The position numbers and the translations under genes were made by a program. Positions 16,118 through 24,717 of a stretch of 64,000 nucleotides of DNA are shown one piece after another. Source of the stretch: an uncultured Piscinibacter sp. (GTDB lineage: Bacteria > Pseudomonadota > Gammaproteobacteria > Burkholderiales > Burkholderiaceae_C). The DNA lies in NCBI RefSeq assembly GCF_937952055.1, contig NZ_CALFYO010000021.1:902601-966600 (forward strand). Reading direction: 5' to 3'. Each line of letters starts with the position of its first letter. The stretch's first letter is position 1. The notes under the pieces are model-generated. The model did not search any database and was not told the DNA's origin. It saw only the letters and a program-made list of their open reading frames with translations.

Positions 16118-17098
16118 ATGGCCCGCTTGCCGTTGCACACCCTGCCCACCTTCCGCACCGTCGCGAAGCTCGCCAACCTGCGCGCCGCGGCCCAGGAACT
16201 GCACCTCACGCACAGCGCGGTGAGTCAGCAGATCCGCCTGCTCGAGGAGCAGATCGGCTTCCAGGTGTTCGACCGGCGTGGCCGGCGCATCGTGTTGAAC
16301 AACGCCGGCACGGCGCTGCTTCGCGCCGTCGAGCCGGCGCTGGCGCAGCTCGACGAAGGCCTGCGCGCGGCCTCGGTGGCGGCCGGCGGGGGCGCGCACT
16401 ACCTGCGCGTGACCTCGCTGCCCTCGTTCGCGCAACGCTGGGTGCTGCCGCGCATGGCCTCGTGGCGGCAGCGGCACCCGGACATCGGCATGGAGTTGCA
16501 CGTCTCGCAGCAGATCGTCGACCTGCAGCGCGAGGGCTTCCATGCCGCGTTGCGCACTGGGACCGGGCCGTGGCGCGGCCTCGAGGCCGAACGGCTGATC
16601 GACTCGCCGCTGATCGCCCTCGGCTCGGCGCAGGCGGCGCGGCGGCTGCTCGGCGTGAAGCCGGCCGCACTGGCCGACGAACCGCTGCTCGGCCACGGTC
16701 CCACCTGGGAGCGCTGGTTCGCGCTCGCGGGAGAACGGGTTCGCGTCAAGCCTGTGGCCTGGTTCAACGACGCCGGGATGATGCTGCAGGCTGCCGAGCA
16801 GGATCTCGGCCTGGCGCTGGCCCGCGAGGTGCTGGCAGCCGACGCGCTGCGCGAGGGTCGCCTCTATCGCCTCTCGCCGCTGGAACTGGAGGACGAGGAC
16901 CACTACGCCTACTGGCTGGTCTACCCGCCCGAACTGCGCGACTGGCCTCCGATGAAGGCGCTGCGCGCCTGGCTGAGCGACGAACTGGCCGCCTCGCTGA
17001 AGGGCGCCGTCAGTCCGGCAGGAAGAGCGCCTGCAGATCCGACAGGAAGTCGAAGCCGCGCGGCGTCGGGCGCAGCCACGAAGCGTCGCGCTGGATGA
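16118..17098 (+). CDS. LysR-type transcriptional regulator, GcvA-like
   Basis: A 326-residue regulator. The N-terminal winged helix (LRAAAQELHLTHSAVSQQIRLLEE, starting at about residue 20) is the LysR DNA-binding domain, and the rest is the effector-binding domain (LRVTSLPSFAQRWVLPRM is typical of the GcvA group). ATG 16118 matches the usual MxRLPxLxxL start. ATG 16106 and a TTG at 16082 with a good GGAGG upstream are alternatives. The C-terminus runs on as a basic Ser/Arg/Ala tail that overlaps the 3' end of hemW by 89 bases. Divergent from the DUF1127-like gene. Confidence 0.9.
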   Translation: MARLPLHTLPTFRTVAKLANLRAAAQELHLTHSAVSQQIRLLEEQIGFQVFDRRGRRIVLNNAGTALLRAVEPALAQLDEGLRAASVAAGGGAHYLRVTSLPSFAQRWVLPRMASWRQRHPDIGMELHVSQQIVDLQREGFHAALRTGTGPWRGLEAERLIDSPLIALGSAQAARRLLGVKPAALADEPLLGHGPTWERWFALAGERVRVKPVAWFNDAGMMLQAAEQDLGLALAREVLAADALREGRLYRLSPLELEDEDHYAYWLVYPPELRDWPPMKALRAWLSDELAASLKGAVSPAGRAPADPTGSRSRAASGAATKRRAG

Positions 17099-18251
17099 GG
17101 CCGCGTCGCTCGGCCTCGGCCAGCGGCGCCGCAATGGCCGACAGTGGCAGGCCGGTGCGCTCGGCGAAACGCACGATCTCGAAGCCTTCGCGCAGGCGCA
17201 GTGCGTTGAGCATGAACTCGAAGGGCAGCGCGCGGCGCGACACCTCCTCGTCGTTGGAGATCGCCTGGCCGGCCAGGGCCTGCGCCATGTAGGTCACCGG
17301 CTCGCGCCAGCGCACCTGGCGCACCACACGGTGCGGGAAGCTCAGCTTGCCGTGCGCGCCGGCGCCGATGCCGAGGTAGTCGCCGAACTGCCAGTAGTTG
17401 ACGTTGTGCACGCAGCGCTGACCCGGTGCCGCGAAGGCCGACACCTCGTAGCGCTGCAGCCCGCGCGCGACGGTGCGATCGATGATCAGGTCCAGCAGGT
17501 CGGAAGACAGGTCGTCGTCGGGCAAGCCGGGCGGCGGCGTCTTCGCGAACCGCGTGTTCGGCTCGATGGTCAGGTGATAGATCGACAGGTGCGGTGGCGA
17601 GAACGCCAGCGCAGTGTCGAGCTCGCGCGCGAGTTCAGCCACCGTCTGGCCTGGCAGCGCGTACATCAGGTCGAGGTTGAAGGTGTCGAAGCAGCGCGCC
17701 GCCTCTTCGAGCGCCGCCTTCGCCTGCGCGGCGTCGTGCACGCGGCCGAGCGTGCGCAGGCGCTCGTCGTCGAAGCTCTGCACGCCGACGGACAGCCGCG
17801 TCACGCCGGCCTCGCGGAAGGCGCGGAAGCGGTCGCGCTCGAAGGTGCCGGGGTTGGCCTCCAGAGTGATCTCGCCACCGGGCTCCAGGGGCAGCAGCGC
17901 GCGCACGTCGGCAATCAGCGTGGCGATCGCCTCCGGCGAGAACAGGCTGGGCGTGCCGCCGCCGATGAACACGCTGCTCACGCGACGCCCCCAGACGAAG
18001 GGCAGCGCGGCCTCGAGGTCGGCGCGCAGCGCGGCCAGGTAACGCTGTTCGGGCGGCGCCCCGCCCTCGCGCCACTCGTGCGAGTTGAAATCGCAGTAGG
18101 GGCACTTCTTCAGGCACCAGGGCAGGTGCACGTAGAGCGACAGCGGCGGCAGGGTATGCAGCGACAGCGTGCCCAGTCGGGTGTAGCGCGCGAGGCGGTC
18201 GGCCGTCGACTCCCCCTGTGCCGACGCAGGCTGGATGGGGATCTCAGCCAA
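17010..18251 (-). CDS. hemW: HemW, radical SAM haem chaperone (HemN-like)
   Basis: A 413-residue radical SAM protein. The iron-sulfur motif is WCLKKCPYCDFN (CxxxCxxC, about residues 46-53), followed by FIGGGTPSLF and TLEANPGTFE, which are typical of HemW. The protein lacks the longer N-terminal region of true HemN, and HemW is thought to insert haem rather than oxidise coproporphyrinogen. The start is TTG 18251, which overlaps the rdgB stop by 8 bases and gives the expected N-terminus. It is the last gene of an rph-rdgB-hemW run. Confidence 0.93.
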   Translation of the reverse strand: MAEIPIQPASAQGESTADRLARYTRLGTLSLHTLPPLSLYVHLPWCLKKCPYCDFNSHEWREGGAPPEQRYLAALRADLEAALPFVWGRRVSSVFIGGGTPSLFSPEAIATLIADVRALLPLEPGGEITLEANPGTFERDRFRAFREAGVTRLSVGVQSFDDERLRTLGRVHDAAQAKAALEEAARCFDTFNLDLMYALPGQTVAELARELDTALAFSPPHLSIYHLTIEPNTRFAKTPPPGLPDDDLSSDLLDLIIDRTVARGLQRYEVSAFAAPGQRCVHNVNYWQFGDYLGIGAGAHGKLSFPHRVVRQVRWREPVTYMAQALAGQAISNDEEVSRRALPFEFMLNALRLREGFEIVRFAERTGLPLSAIAAPLAEAERRGLIQRDASWLRPTPRGFDFLSDLQALFLPD

Positions 18252-18873
18252 GGTGCCAGGCCTCGCGCATCAGCCCGAGCATCTGCGCGGCGGCCAGCGC
18301 GCGGTGGCTGTGCCGGTTCTTCGTCGCGACATCGAGTTCGGCCACGCTGGCGGCCAGCGCCGGGACGTACATCAGCGGGTCGTAGCCGAAGCCGCCACTG
18401 CCGCGCGGCGCGGCGAGGATCTCGCCCTCCCAGCGGCCCACGGCGACCAGCGGCTCGGGATCGTCGGCCGAGCGAAGCGCAACCAGCGTGCTGACAAATC
18501 TCGCGCGGCGGTCGGCCACGCCGGCCAGGCGCTGCAGCAGCAGCGCGTTGTTCGCCTCGTCCTGCACGCGGCGCTGCGCTTCGCGCTCGCCCGCCGGCAA
18601 CACGGCGCTGGCGAAGTGCGCCGAGGCGACGCCGGGCGCGCCGCTCAGCGCATCGACGCACAGGCCCGAATCGTCGGCGATGGCCGCGCCGCCGGTGCCG
18701 CGCGCCGCATGCCGGGCCTTCGCCAGCGCGTTCTCGATGAAGGTGTGGTGCGGCTCCTCGGCCTCGGCGACGCCCAGCGAGCCCTGGGTGACGATGTCCA
18801 GCGGCAGGGCCGCGAACAGCGTCTTCAGCTCGGCGAGTTTCTTGGCATTGTTGGAGGCGAGCACGAGACGCAT
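18244..18873 (-). CDS. rdgB: XTP/dITP pyrophosphatase
   Basis: A 209-residue HAM1-family enzyme that removes non-canonical purine triphosphates from the nucleotide pool. The start MRLVLASNNAKKLAEL carries the SNNxxK substrate-binding motif. TFIENALAKARHAA and DDSGLCVDAL hold metal-binding and catalytic residues, and GGFGYDP is conserved near the C-terminus. ATG 18873 is 4 bases after the rph stop. Length is normal. Confidence 0.96.
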   Translation of the reverse strand: MRLVLASNNAKKLAELKTLFAALPLDIVTQGSLGVAEAEEPHHTFIENALAKARHAARGTGGAAIADDSGLCVDALSGAPGVASAHFASAVLPAGEREAQRRVQDEANNALLLQRLAGVADRRARFVSTLVALRSADDPEPLVAVGRWEGEILAAPRGSGGFGYDPLMYVPALAASVAELDVATKNRHSHRALAAAQMLGLMREAWHLG

Positions 18874-18877
18874 CGCC

Positions 18878-19606
18878 TCAGACCTCCAGCGCCGCCTTCT
18901 GCGCCAGCACCAGTTCGCGGATGCCCTTGTCGGCCAGCGCCAGCAGCTTCGCCATCTCGGCATGCGTGAACGGCACGCCTTCGGCCGTGCCCTGCACCTC
19001 GACGTAGCCGCCCTCGGCGGTCATCACCACGTTCATGTCGGTGTCGCAGGCCGCGTCCTCGACGTACTCGAGGTCGAGCAGCGGCATGCCCTCGACGATG
19101 CCCACCGACACCGCGGCGACGAAGCTGCGGATCGGCGAGGCCGGGATCTTCCCCTGCCCGAGCAGCCAGCTCACCGCATCGTGCGCGGCGACGAAGGCGC
19201 CGGTGATCGCCGCGGTGCGCGTGCCACCATCGGCCTGCAGCACGTCGCAGTCCAGCGAGATGGTGCGCTCGCCCAGCGCCTGCAGGTCGAACACGCTGCG
19301 CATCGAGCGGCCGATCAGGCGCTGGATCTCCTGCGTGCGGCCGCTCTGCTTGCCCTTGGCAGCCTCGCGGTCGCTGCGGGTGTGGGTGGCGCGCGGCAGC
19401 ATGCCGTACTCGGCGGTGACCCAGCCCTCGCCGGAGCCGCGCTTGTGCGGCGGCACCTTCTCCTCGACCGAGGCGGTGCACAGCACCTTCGTGTCGCCGA
19501 AGGCGACGAGCACCGAGCCCTCGGCGTGGCGCGTGTAGTGGCGGGTGATGGCGACGGGCCGCAGCGCATCTGCAGCGCGGCCATGGGTGCGGAGAAAGGA
19601 AGTCAT
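18878..19606 (-). CDS. rph: Ribonuclease PH
   Basis: A 242-residue phosphorolytic 3'-to-5' exoribonuclease that trims tRNA precursors and works in rRNA turnover. Family motifs are visible in order: EGSVLVAFGDTKVLCTASVE, GWVTAEYGMLPRATHTR with the phosphate-binding region, RSDREAAKGKQSGRTQEIQR, and LDCDVLQADGGTRTAAITGA. The start ATG 19606 gives the canonical short N-terminus. First gene of rph-rdgB-hemW. Confidence 0.97.
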   Translation of the reverse strand: MTSFLRTHGRAADALRPVAITRHYTRHAEGSVLVAFGDTKVLCTASVEEKVPPHKRGSGEGWVTAEYGMLPRATHTRSDREAAKGKQSGRTQEIQRLIGRSMRSVFDLQALGERTISLDCDVLQADGGTRTAAITGAFVAAHDAVSWLLGQGKIPASPIRSFVAAVSVGIVEGMPLLDLEYVEDAACDTDMNVVMTAEGGYVEVQGTAEGVPFTHAEMAKLLALADKGIRELVLAQKAALEV

Positions 19607-19634
19607 GCTGCGATTGTCGCAGCGGCCGAACGGC

Positions 19635-20549
19635 TCAGCCCTTCTTCTGCGAGGAGCGGCGGATCGCCTCGTTGATCTCGCGGATCGAGCGCTCGATCTC
19701 CGCATCGTCCAGCTCGTCGGGCGCGTCGGTGCCCATCACGCTGGCCTGGATGGTCGAGGCGAACACCTCCTCGCCGAGCGACTGGGTCGAGATGCCCAGG
19801 CCGCTGTCGCTGTCCTCGGCGGCCTCCCACTCGACGGCGAGCACCGAGACGTTGTCGCTCTTCGCTCCGCCGTTGCGCAGCGCCTGCTCGACGAGCTCGG
19901 GCACGGCGTCGGAAATGGCGTTGCGCGAGAGCTGATCGGTGATCTCGGCATCCGACACGGTGCCCCACAGGCCGTCGCTGCACAGCAGCAGGCGGTCGCC
20001 GGATTGCAGCAGCAGCGGCCCGACGGTGTCGACCACCGGCTTGCCGGGGCTGCCCAGGCAGGTGAACAGCACGTTGCGGTTGAAGCGCTCGCCCATGGGC
20101 ACGACCTGGCTCATGGTCTCCTGCAGCTCGGAATAGGAGTGGTCGCGCGTGCGGGCGATCAGCTTGTCGCCGCGCACCATGTACAGCCGCGAATCGCCGC
20201 AATGCGCCCAGTAGGCCATGTTGCCCTGCAGCAGGCAGGCCACGACGGTGGTGCGCGGCGTGTCGATCAGCGCCTTCTGTGTGGCATAGCGAAGCAGCTG
20301 ATGATGGCCGGCGATGATGGCCTCGTTGAGGAAGCGCATCGGGTCGGGCAGCGTCGGCTTGGAATCGCGCTGGAACATCGCCGCCAGCGTCTGCAACGCG
20401 AGCTGCGAGGCCACTTCTCCCTCCGGATGCCCCCCCATGCCGTCGGCCAGCGCGAAGAGTCCGGCATCCCGCGTGTAGCAGTAGCCCATGCGGTCTTCGT
20501 TCTTCTCGCGGCCACCCTTGCGGCTGACCTGGTACACCGAGAAACGCAT
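19635..20549 (-). CDS. PP2C-family serine/threonine phosphatase
   Basis: A 304-residue metal-dependent phosphatase. Metal-binding motifs are in the expected order: KNEDRMGY (about residues 16-23), LADGMGGHPEGEVAS (about 34-48), HCGDSRLYMVRGDKL, LLLCSDGLWGTVSD and SDNVSVLAVEW. It is single-domain and lacks a membrane span, so it should act in the cytoplasm. It lies 13 bases downstream of a Ser/Thr kinase gene in the same operon and is the likely counter-enzyme of that kinase. A terminal region of about 40 acidic residues follows the catalytic domain. Confidence 0.95.
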   Translation of the reverse strand: MRFSVYQVSRKGGREKNEDRMGYCYTRDAGLFALADGMGGHPEGEVASQLALQTLAAMFQRDSKPTLPDPMRFLNEAIIAGHHQLLRYATQKALIDTPRTTVVACLLQGNMAYWAHCGDSRLYMVRGDKLIARTRDHSYSELQETMSQVVPMGERFNRNVLFTCLGSPGKPVVDTVGPLLLQSGDRLLLCSDGLWGTVSDAEITDQLSRNAISDAVPELVEQALRNGGAKSDNVSVLAVEWEAAEDSDSGLGISTQSLGEEVFASTIQASVMGTDAPDELDDAEIERSIREINEAIRRSSQKKG

Positions 20550-20562
20550 CAGGGCCTCGAAT

Positions 20563-21531
20563 TCAGGCTTTCGCGCCCGTGGTGAGATTTTCGATCTGCA
20601 ACTTCAGGCGCTCGCTGAAGCTGAGCTTGGTGTAGCGGCGCTCGGTCTCGCGGGCCAGTTCCTTCTGCAGCGCGAACACGCTCTGCGGTCGCGACAACGG
20701 ATCGAGCGACATGCACCACTCCGTCACCTCGATCAGGTTGTCGGAATATACGTTGCGCAGGCGCGAGAGGCTGAGCGCCAGGCGGTCCTTCTCGATGCGC
20801 TGCGGCGCGTCGTTGGGCGGGTAGCCCTGCATGCAGGCGTAGATGCAGGCGCCGATCGCGTAGATGTCGGTCCAGGGGCCGAGCGTGCCGTCGCGGCGGT
20901 ACATCTCCGGCGCCGCGAAGCCGGGCGTGTACATCGGGCGGATGAAGTTGCCTTCCTTGCTCAGCACCTCGCGCGCCGCGCCGAAGTCCAGCAGCACCGC
21001 CTTGTTGTCGTTGGTGATGAAGATGTTCGCCGGCTTGATGTCGAGGTGCAGCATCTTGTGCTGGTGCACGATGCGCAGGCCGCGCAGGATCTCGTCGAAC
21101 AGCGAGCGGATGGTCGACTCGCGAAAGACCTTGTCACGCTTGAGGTCGCGTGCCGTCACGATGAAGTCCTGCAGGGTGTCGCCCTGCAGGTAGTTCATCA
21201 CCATGTAGACGGTCTCGTTCTCGCGGAAGAAGTTGAGCACCGAGACGACGCTCGGATGACTGATCTGCGCGAGCGAGCGGCCTTCCTCGAAGAAGCTCTT
21301 CAGGCCCAGGCGGTACAGCGGCTGCTTCTCGGGCTTGACGCGCGGCGTCAGCTCGCCGGGCGAGCGTTCCGCCAGCGACGACGGCAAGTACTCCTTGAGG
21401 GCCACCAAGTGTCGATCGCTGTCTTCGGCCAGGTAGACGACGCCGAAACCACCGGCCGCCAGCTTCTTGATGACCTGATAGCCGCCCACCACCGTGCCGG
21501 ATGGCAAAGGTGCGGGTTTGGGCTTTGACAT
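20563..21531 (-). CDS. Hanks-type serine/threonine protein kinase
   Basis: A 322-residue soluble kinase. The glycine loop LAAGGFGVVYLAED (about residues 25-38), the ATP-binding Lys in VALKEYLP, the catalytic loop HLDIKPANIFI with Asp intact, DFGAAR and the APE motif FAAPEMY are all visible. The catalytic loop has Leu in place of the usual Arg (HLD rather than HRD), so it is a non-RD kinase that may not need activation-loop phosphorylation. The C-terminus ends soon after the catalytic domain, without a membrane span or sensor. Paired with the PP2C gene downstream and divergent from yicC. Confidence 0.95.
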   Translation of the reverse strand: MSKPKPAPLPSGTVVGGYQVIKKLAAGGFGVVYLAEDSDRHLVALKEYLPSSLAERSPGELTPRVKPEKQPLYRLGLKSFFEEGRSLAQISHPSVVSVLNFFRENETVYMVMNYLQGDTLQDFIVTARDLKRDKVFRESTIRSLFDEILRGLRIVHQHKMLHLDIKPANIFITNDNKAVLLDFGAAREVLSKEGNFIRPMYTPGFAAPEMYRRDGTLGPWTDIYAIGACIYACMQGYPPNDAPQRIEKDRLALSLSRLRNVYSDNLIEVTEWCMSLDPLSRPQSVFALQKELARETERRYTKLSFSERLKLQIENLTTGAKA

Positions 21532-21560
21532 AATCGCGTTTTTCGAGGGGAAAAGGGCGA

Positions 21561-22505
21561 ATGGCAGTCTACAGCATGACCGGCTACGCCAGTGCCACGG
21601 CGGGCTCCAGCGCCCCTGGCGATGCAGCCGGAAGTGCGGAAACTGGCACGCCCCGGACCGCCTCTTCGGCCGCCGGCTCGGTATCGGTCGAGCTCCGATC
21701 GGTGAACAGCCGCTTCCTGGACCTGGTGCTGCGACTGCCGGACGAGTTCCGCGCCCTCGAACCCGCACTGCGCGACCTCGTCGGTGCCGCATTCCGCCGC
21801 GGCAAGATCGAACTGCGGCTCAATGCGCACAGCGAGTCCGACGCCGCCTGGCCGCAGCCGCAACCCGAACAGCTCAACCGGCTCGCGCGACTGGAGAGCA
21901 CGGTGCAGGGCTGGATGCCGAAGGCCCGGGGTCTGACGGTGCACGAGATCCTGCAGTGGTGCAAGAGCGGAGCCGGCGCCCAGCGCCTTGACGAGGCCGC
22001 GCTCGAAGCCGCCAAGCGCTGCATCGCCAGCCTGCGCGAGGCGCGCGCACGTGAAGGCGACAAGCTGGTCGCCATCCTGATGGAGCGCGTCAAGCGCCTG
22101 CGCGAACTTGCCGCGCAGGCCGAGCCGCTGGTGCCTGCGGTCGTGCAGCGCCAGCAGCAGCGCTTCCTCGAACGCTGGCAGGAGGCGCTCGACGCTGCCG
22201 GCGCCGGCCAGACCGTGCCGCGCGAAGCGCTTCAGGAGCGCGCCCTCAATGAAGCAGCGGCCTACGCGATCCGCATCGACGTGGCCGAGGAACTGTCACG
22301 GCTGCGCGCGCACCTCGACGAGATCGAGCGCCTGCTCAGGGCCGGCGGCGAGGTCGGCAAGCGGCTCGACTTCCTCATCCAGGAACTGCTGCGCGAGGCG
22401 AACACGCTGGCCTCCAAGGCGGCCTCGCTCGAGCTGACCAACGTGTCGGTGGAGATGAAGGTCGCCATCGAACAATTGCGCGAGCAGGTGCAGAACATCG
22501 AATAG
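21561..22505 (+). CDS. yicC: YicC-family endoribonuclease
   Basis: A 314-residue protein with the YicC N-terminal signature MAVYSMTGYA and the C-terminal RLDFLIQELLREANTLASKA, followed by a conserved terminal helix. YicC proteins are endoribonucleases implicated in small-RNA turnover. An insert of about 25 low-complexity residues follows the first motif. In many Proteobacteria yicC sits next to gmk; here 3.8 kb with gshA intervenes. The gene starts 29 bases from the divergent kinase gene. Confidence 0.93.
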   Translation: MAVYSMTGYASATAGSSAPGDAAGSAETGTPRTASSAAGSVSVELRSVNSRFLDLVLRLPDEFRALEPALRDLVGAAFRRGKIELRLNAHSESDAAWPQPQPEQLNRLARLESTVQGWMPKARGLTVHEILQWCKSGAGAQRLDEAALEAAKRCIASLREARAREGDKLVAILMERVKRLRELAAQAEPLVPAVVQRQQQRFLERWQEALDAAGAGQTVPREALQERALNEAAAYAIRIDVAEELSRLRAHLDEIERLLRAGGEVGKRLDFLIQELLREANTLASKAASLELTNVSVEMKVAIEQLREQVQNIE

Positions 22506-22545
22506 GGTTCCACGGGGTCGCATCGGGTCGCCGGAAGCAAGCCGA

Positions 22546-22568
22546 CCGTTGCCCGGTCAGGGCAACGG
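22546..22568. terminator. Hairpin downstream of yicC
   Basis: A perfect 9-base-pair stem, CCGTTGCCC and GGGCAACGG, with a 5-base loop lies 41 bases after the yicC stop. No T-run follows. The rest of 22506-22772 shows no coding signal. Confidence 0.4.
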
Positions 22569-22772
22569 GTCCCGGTCCGCTTCAGGACGTCGCAGCGAAC
22601 CGCGCTGCAATCGGTTCAAGCCGACGCTGTGACGACGCCGACAGGGACCGTGGGCGACTGCAGGAAGGTCGCAGCGCCATTTGCAGGGGCCCGCGCAGCG
22701 CCACCACGCAGCGGGATCACGGCGATGCTGCAACTGGCCGGCGGGCTTGCCCACGCCTTTCTGCCACGCGCC

Positions 22773-23639
22773 TCAGAAGACCCCTGTGAGGTGCACCAGG
22801 AGGCCGGAATAGCCCATGCGCAACCGGCCGTTGAACGCCTCGCGCGACACGTCAACCTTGGTGGAGAAACGGTTGTAGCCGGCGCCGACGCCAAAGTGCC
22901 GGTTGTACATCCACGTTGCGCCGAGGCGCAGGTCGGACACGGTACCGTCGTATCCGTTCACCCTCACCTTGAAGAATTGTCCCTGCGCATCGACCACCCA
23001 GCTTGGCGATACGACCCAGGCCGCGCGCAGGCCGATCACCGGCAGCGGCGCCGACAAGTCACTGGCCGTCGTCGCCAGCGCAGCCTGACCGACGTTGCCA
23101 TCCGCATCGGTCACTGTCGCCTCACCCGACAGGCCCAGATGAATCTTCGTGAGGTGAATGCCCAAGCTGCCGGCCAACTCGAATCCCGGCCGATGAATGA
23201 ATCCGTACTCGTAGGCCAGTTCGCCGATGGTCAGCCTGCTCTGCAATTCGGTCCGTCCGCCCACCTGGAAGGTGTAGTCGCCCCATTGCACCTGCTCATC
23301 TAGCACGCGCGAGGAAGTGCGGGTGTCGTCGAAGTACAGCAGGCGCAAGTGATGCTGTCGCGTAATGCGCCAGAGCGCATCGGCCCGCACGCGCGTGGCG
23401 TTGCCGTCGCCGCCAAAGGTCTCGTCGAAATCCACATCGGGGTTGACCGTCGACCGTCCGTTGAGCCGTGCATTGAGATCCGTGCTCAGGACGAAGGCTC
23501 CGACGTTGAGCACGACGTCAGCGTCCAGCAGTGACTGAGCCGGAGCGGGCGACTGTGCCAGCGCGGGTTGGAACGGACCGACCGACGCCAGCAAGGCCGC
23601 GGCCAGCGATGAAGGACGGATCAAGGGCGGCTTGCACAT
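22773..23639 (-). CDS. Outer-membrane beta-barrel protein of unknown function
   Basis: A 288-residue exported protein. AGGAAA lies 7 bases before ATG 23639. The first ~33 residues form a signal peptide ending PALAQS. The mature part alternates aromatic and polar residues in repeating strands (RTELQSRLTIGELAYEYGF; DLRLGATWMYNRHFGVGAGYNRF) and ends in Phe, the usual C-terminal signature for outer-membrane insertion. About ten strands can be guessed. I cannot name the family. It lies alone between yicC and a decayed region. Confidence 0.8.
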   Translation of the reverse strand: MCKPPLIRPSSLAAALLASVGPFQPALAQSPAPAQSLLDADVVLNVGAFVLSTDLNARLNGRSTVNPDVDFDETFGGDGNATRVRADALWRITRQHHLRLLYFDDTRTSSRVLDEQVQWGDYTFQVGGRTELQSRLTIGELAYEYGFIHRPGFELAGSLGIHLTKIHLGLSGEATVTDADGNVGQAALATTASDLSAPLPVIGLRAAWVVSPSWVVDAQGQFFKVRVNGYDGTVSDLRLGATWMYNRHFGVGAGYNRFSTKVDVSREAFNGRLRMGYSGLLVHLTGVF

Positions 23640-24717
23640 GGAATGTTTCCTAGCCTGACATGGCTGAGCTTGTGCTGGACGACGGTGCCCTTCTTGCCCA
23701 TGGACCGACAGCACAGCCGCGCCCCGGCGCCCGGAATGCGCCGGTCGTTCCACTCGATCGAACGAAAGAGCCATTCACTCCCGCGAGGATTGCAGGCGCG
23801 CGATCCCACCGCCTGCCCCAGGAGACCGAAAGCGGGCCGGCTATCGGGGGTCCCCGTCGAACAGACATCTGCATCGCACGTCGGTCAGGACCATCTCGCA
23901 CTCTGTTTGCCGCTGCAGCGGCCCTGTTCGGTGTTCAGGAAAGACACCCTTCGACCAAAAGGCCCACGACCTTTTACCGCACCTGCAGGGTCCAGTCGAT
24001 CGGACTTTGTCCCTCCCCCGAGAGCCTGTGGCTTGATGGAGATGGATCCGGCAGTCGGCGCCAAATGCTTGGCCGAGCGACCGGCTCGGCGCGACCGCGC
24101 GGCGGAGATGCTTCCTCCAGTTCTCCCAGTCGAGGACGAGCGCCAGATCGCAGGTGACGAACGGCTCCGGGCTGCCCTTGGGCACGTGGTACAGGTCGAG
24201 CGCGGTGTTGTTCACCTCGGCGCAACCCTGTCTGTAGCTCAGGTTGGCCTGACGGACCAGGGCTGGGGCAGGGGTGGCTCCGCCTTCGTGGGACCTGGCA
24301 CGCAAGCCACTGGCCCTGAGGACCGCCTGCGTCGTTCTCGACTCGTTGCGCGGCGCCGAGTCGACGATCTCTTTCGGGGTGTCCACCAGCCCGCGCCCCC
24401 GATGCAGATCGGCCACGTGCGTGAACTTGGGGCCGACACCTCCCACTGCGTCGCGGCCATCTGCCACATCACGCGCGACAGGTGAGGTTCGTTGTGGGGG
24501 AATCGGCGCAACGCAACCAGGATGCAGAGACACGACAGGCATTCAGCTTCGTGCTTGAAATGCAGGTGCAGCACATCGAGTGAGGCCTTGCGGAGGGCGC
24601 TCGAGCGGCGCGGACCGAGTGCATGGGAGTATCCCCGCACATCCAGCGGGATGCAGTCGTGCCTATGATCGCGCAGCCCGGCTGTGCCGCGATCGACACG
24701 ACAACACCAAGGACTCG
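23640..24717. other. Gene-poor stretch between the outer-membrane protein and gshA
   Basis: About 1.1 kb with no intact gene that I can support. The left half (23640-24050) has lower G+C, scattered stop codons in all frames with conserved-looking peptides, and no coding bias. The right half (about 24050-24620, minus strand) has coding-like third-position G/C bias, described as a separate relic. The last ~100 bases before 24718 should contain the gshA promoter, but I see no clear -35/-10 pair. Confidence 0.6.
24050..24620 (-). pseudogene. Unidentified decayed coding region
   Basis: On the minus strand, codons around 24110-24240 (peptide AEVNNTALDLYHVPKGSPEP followed by FVTCDLALVLDWENW) have G or C at nearly every third position, as in real genes here. 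Upstream the same frame continues with KFTHVADLHRGRGLVDTPKE. Further upstream the better coding signal moves to another frame (HNEPHLSRVMWQMAATQWEV), suggesting a frameshift near 24435. The signal fades after about 24050. No good start codon or ribosome-binding site is present. I do not recognise the family. It could be a broken accessory or phage gene. Confidence 0.4.
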
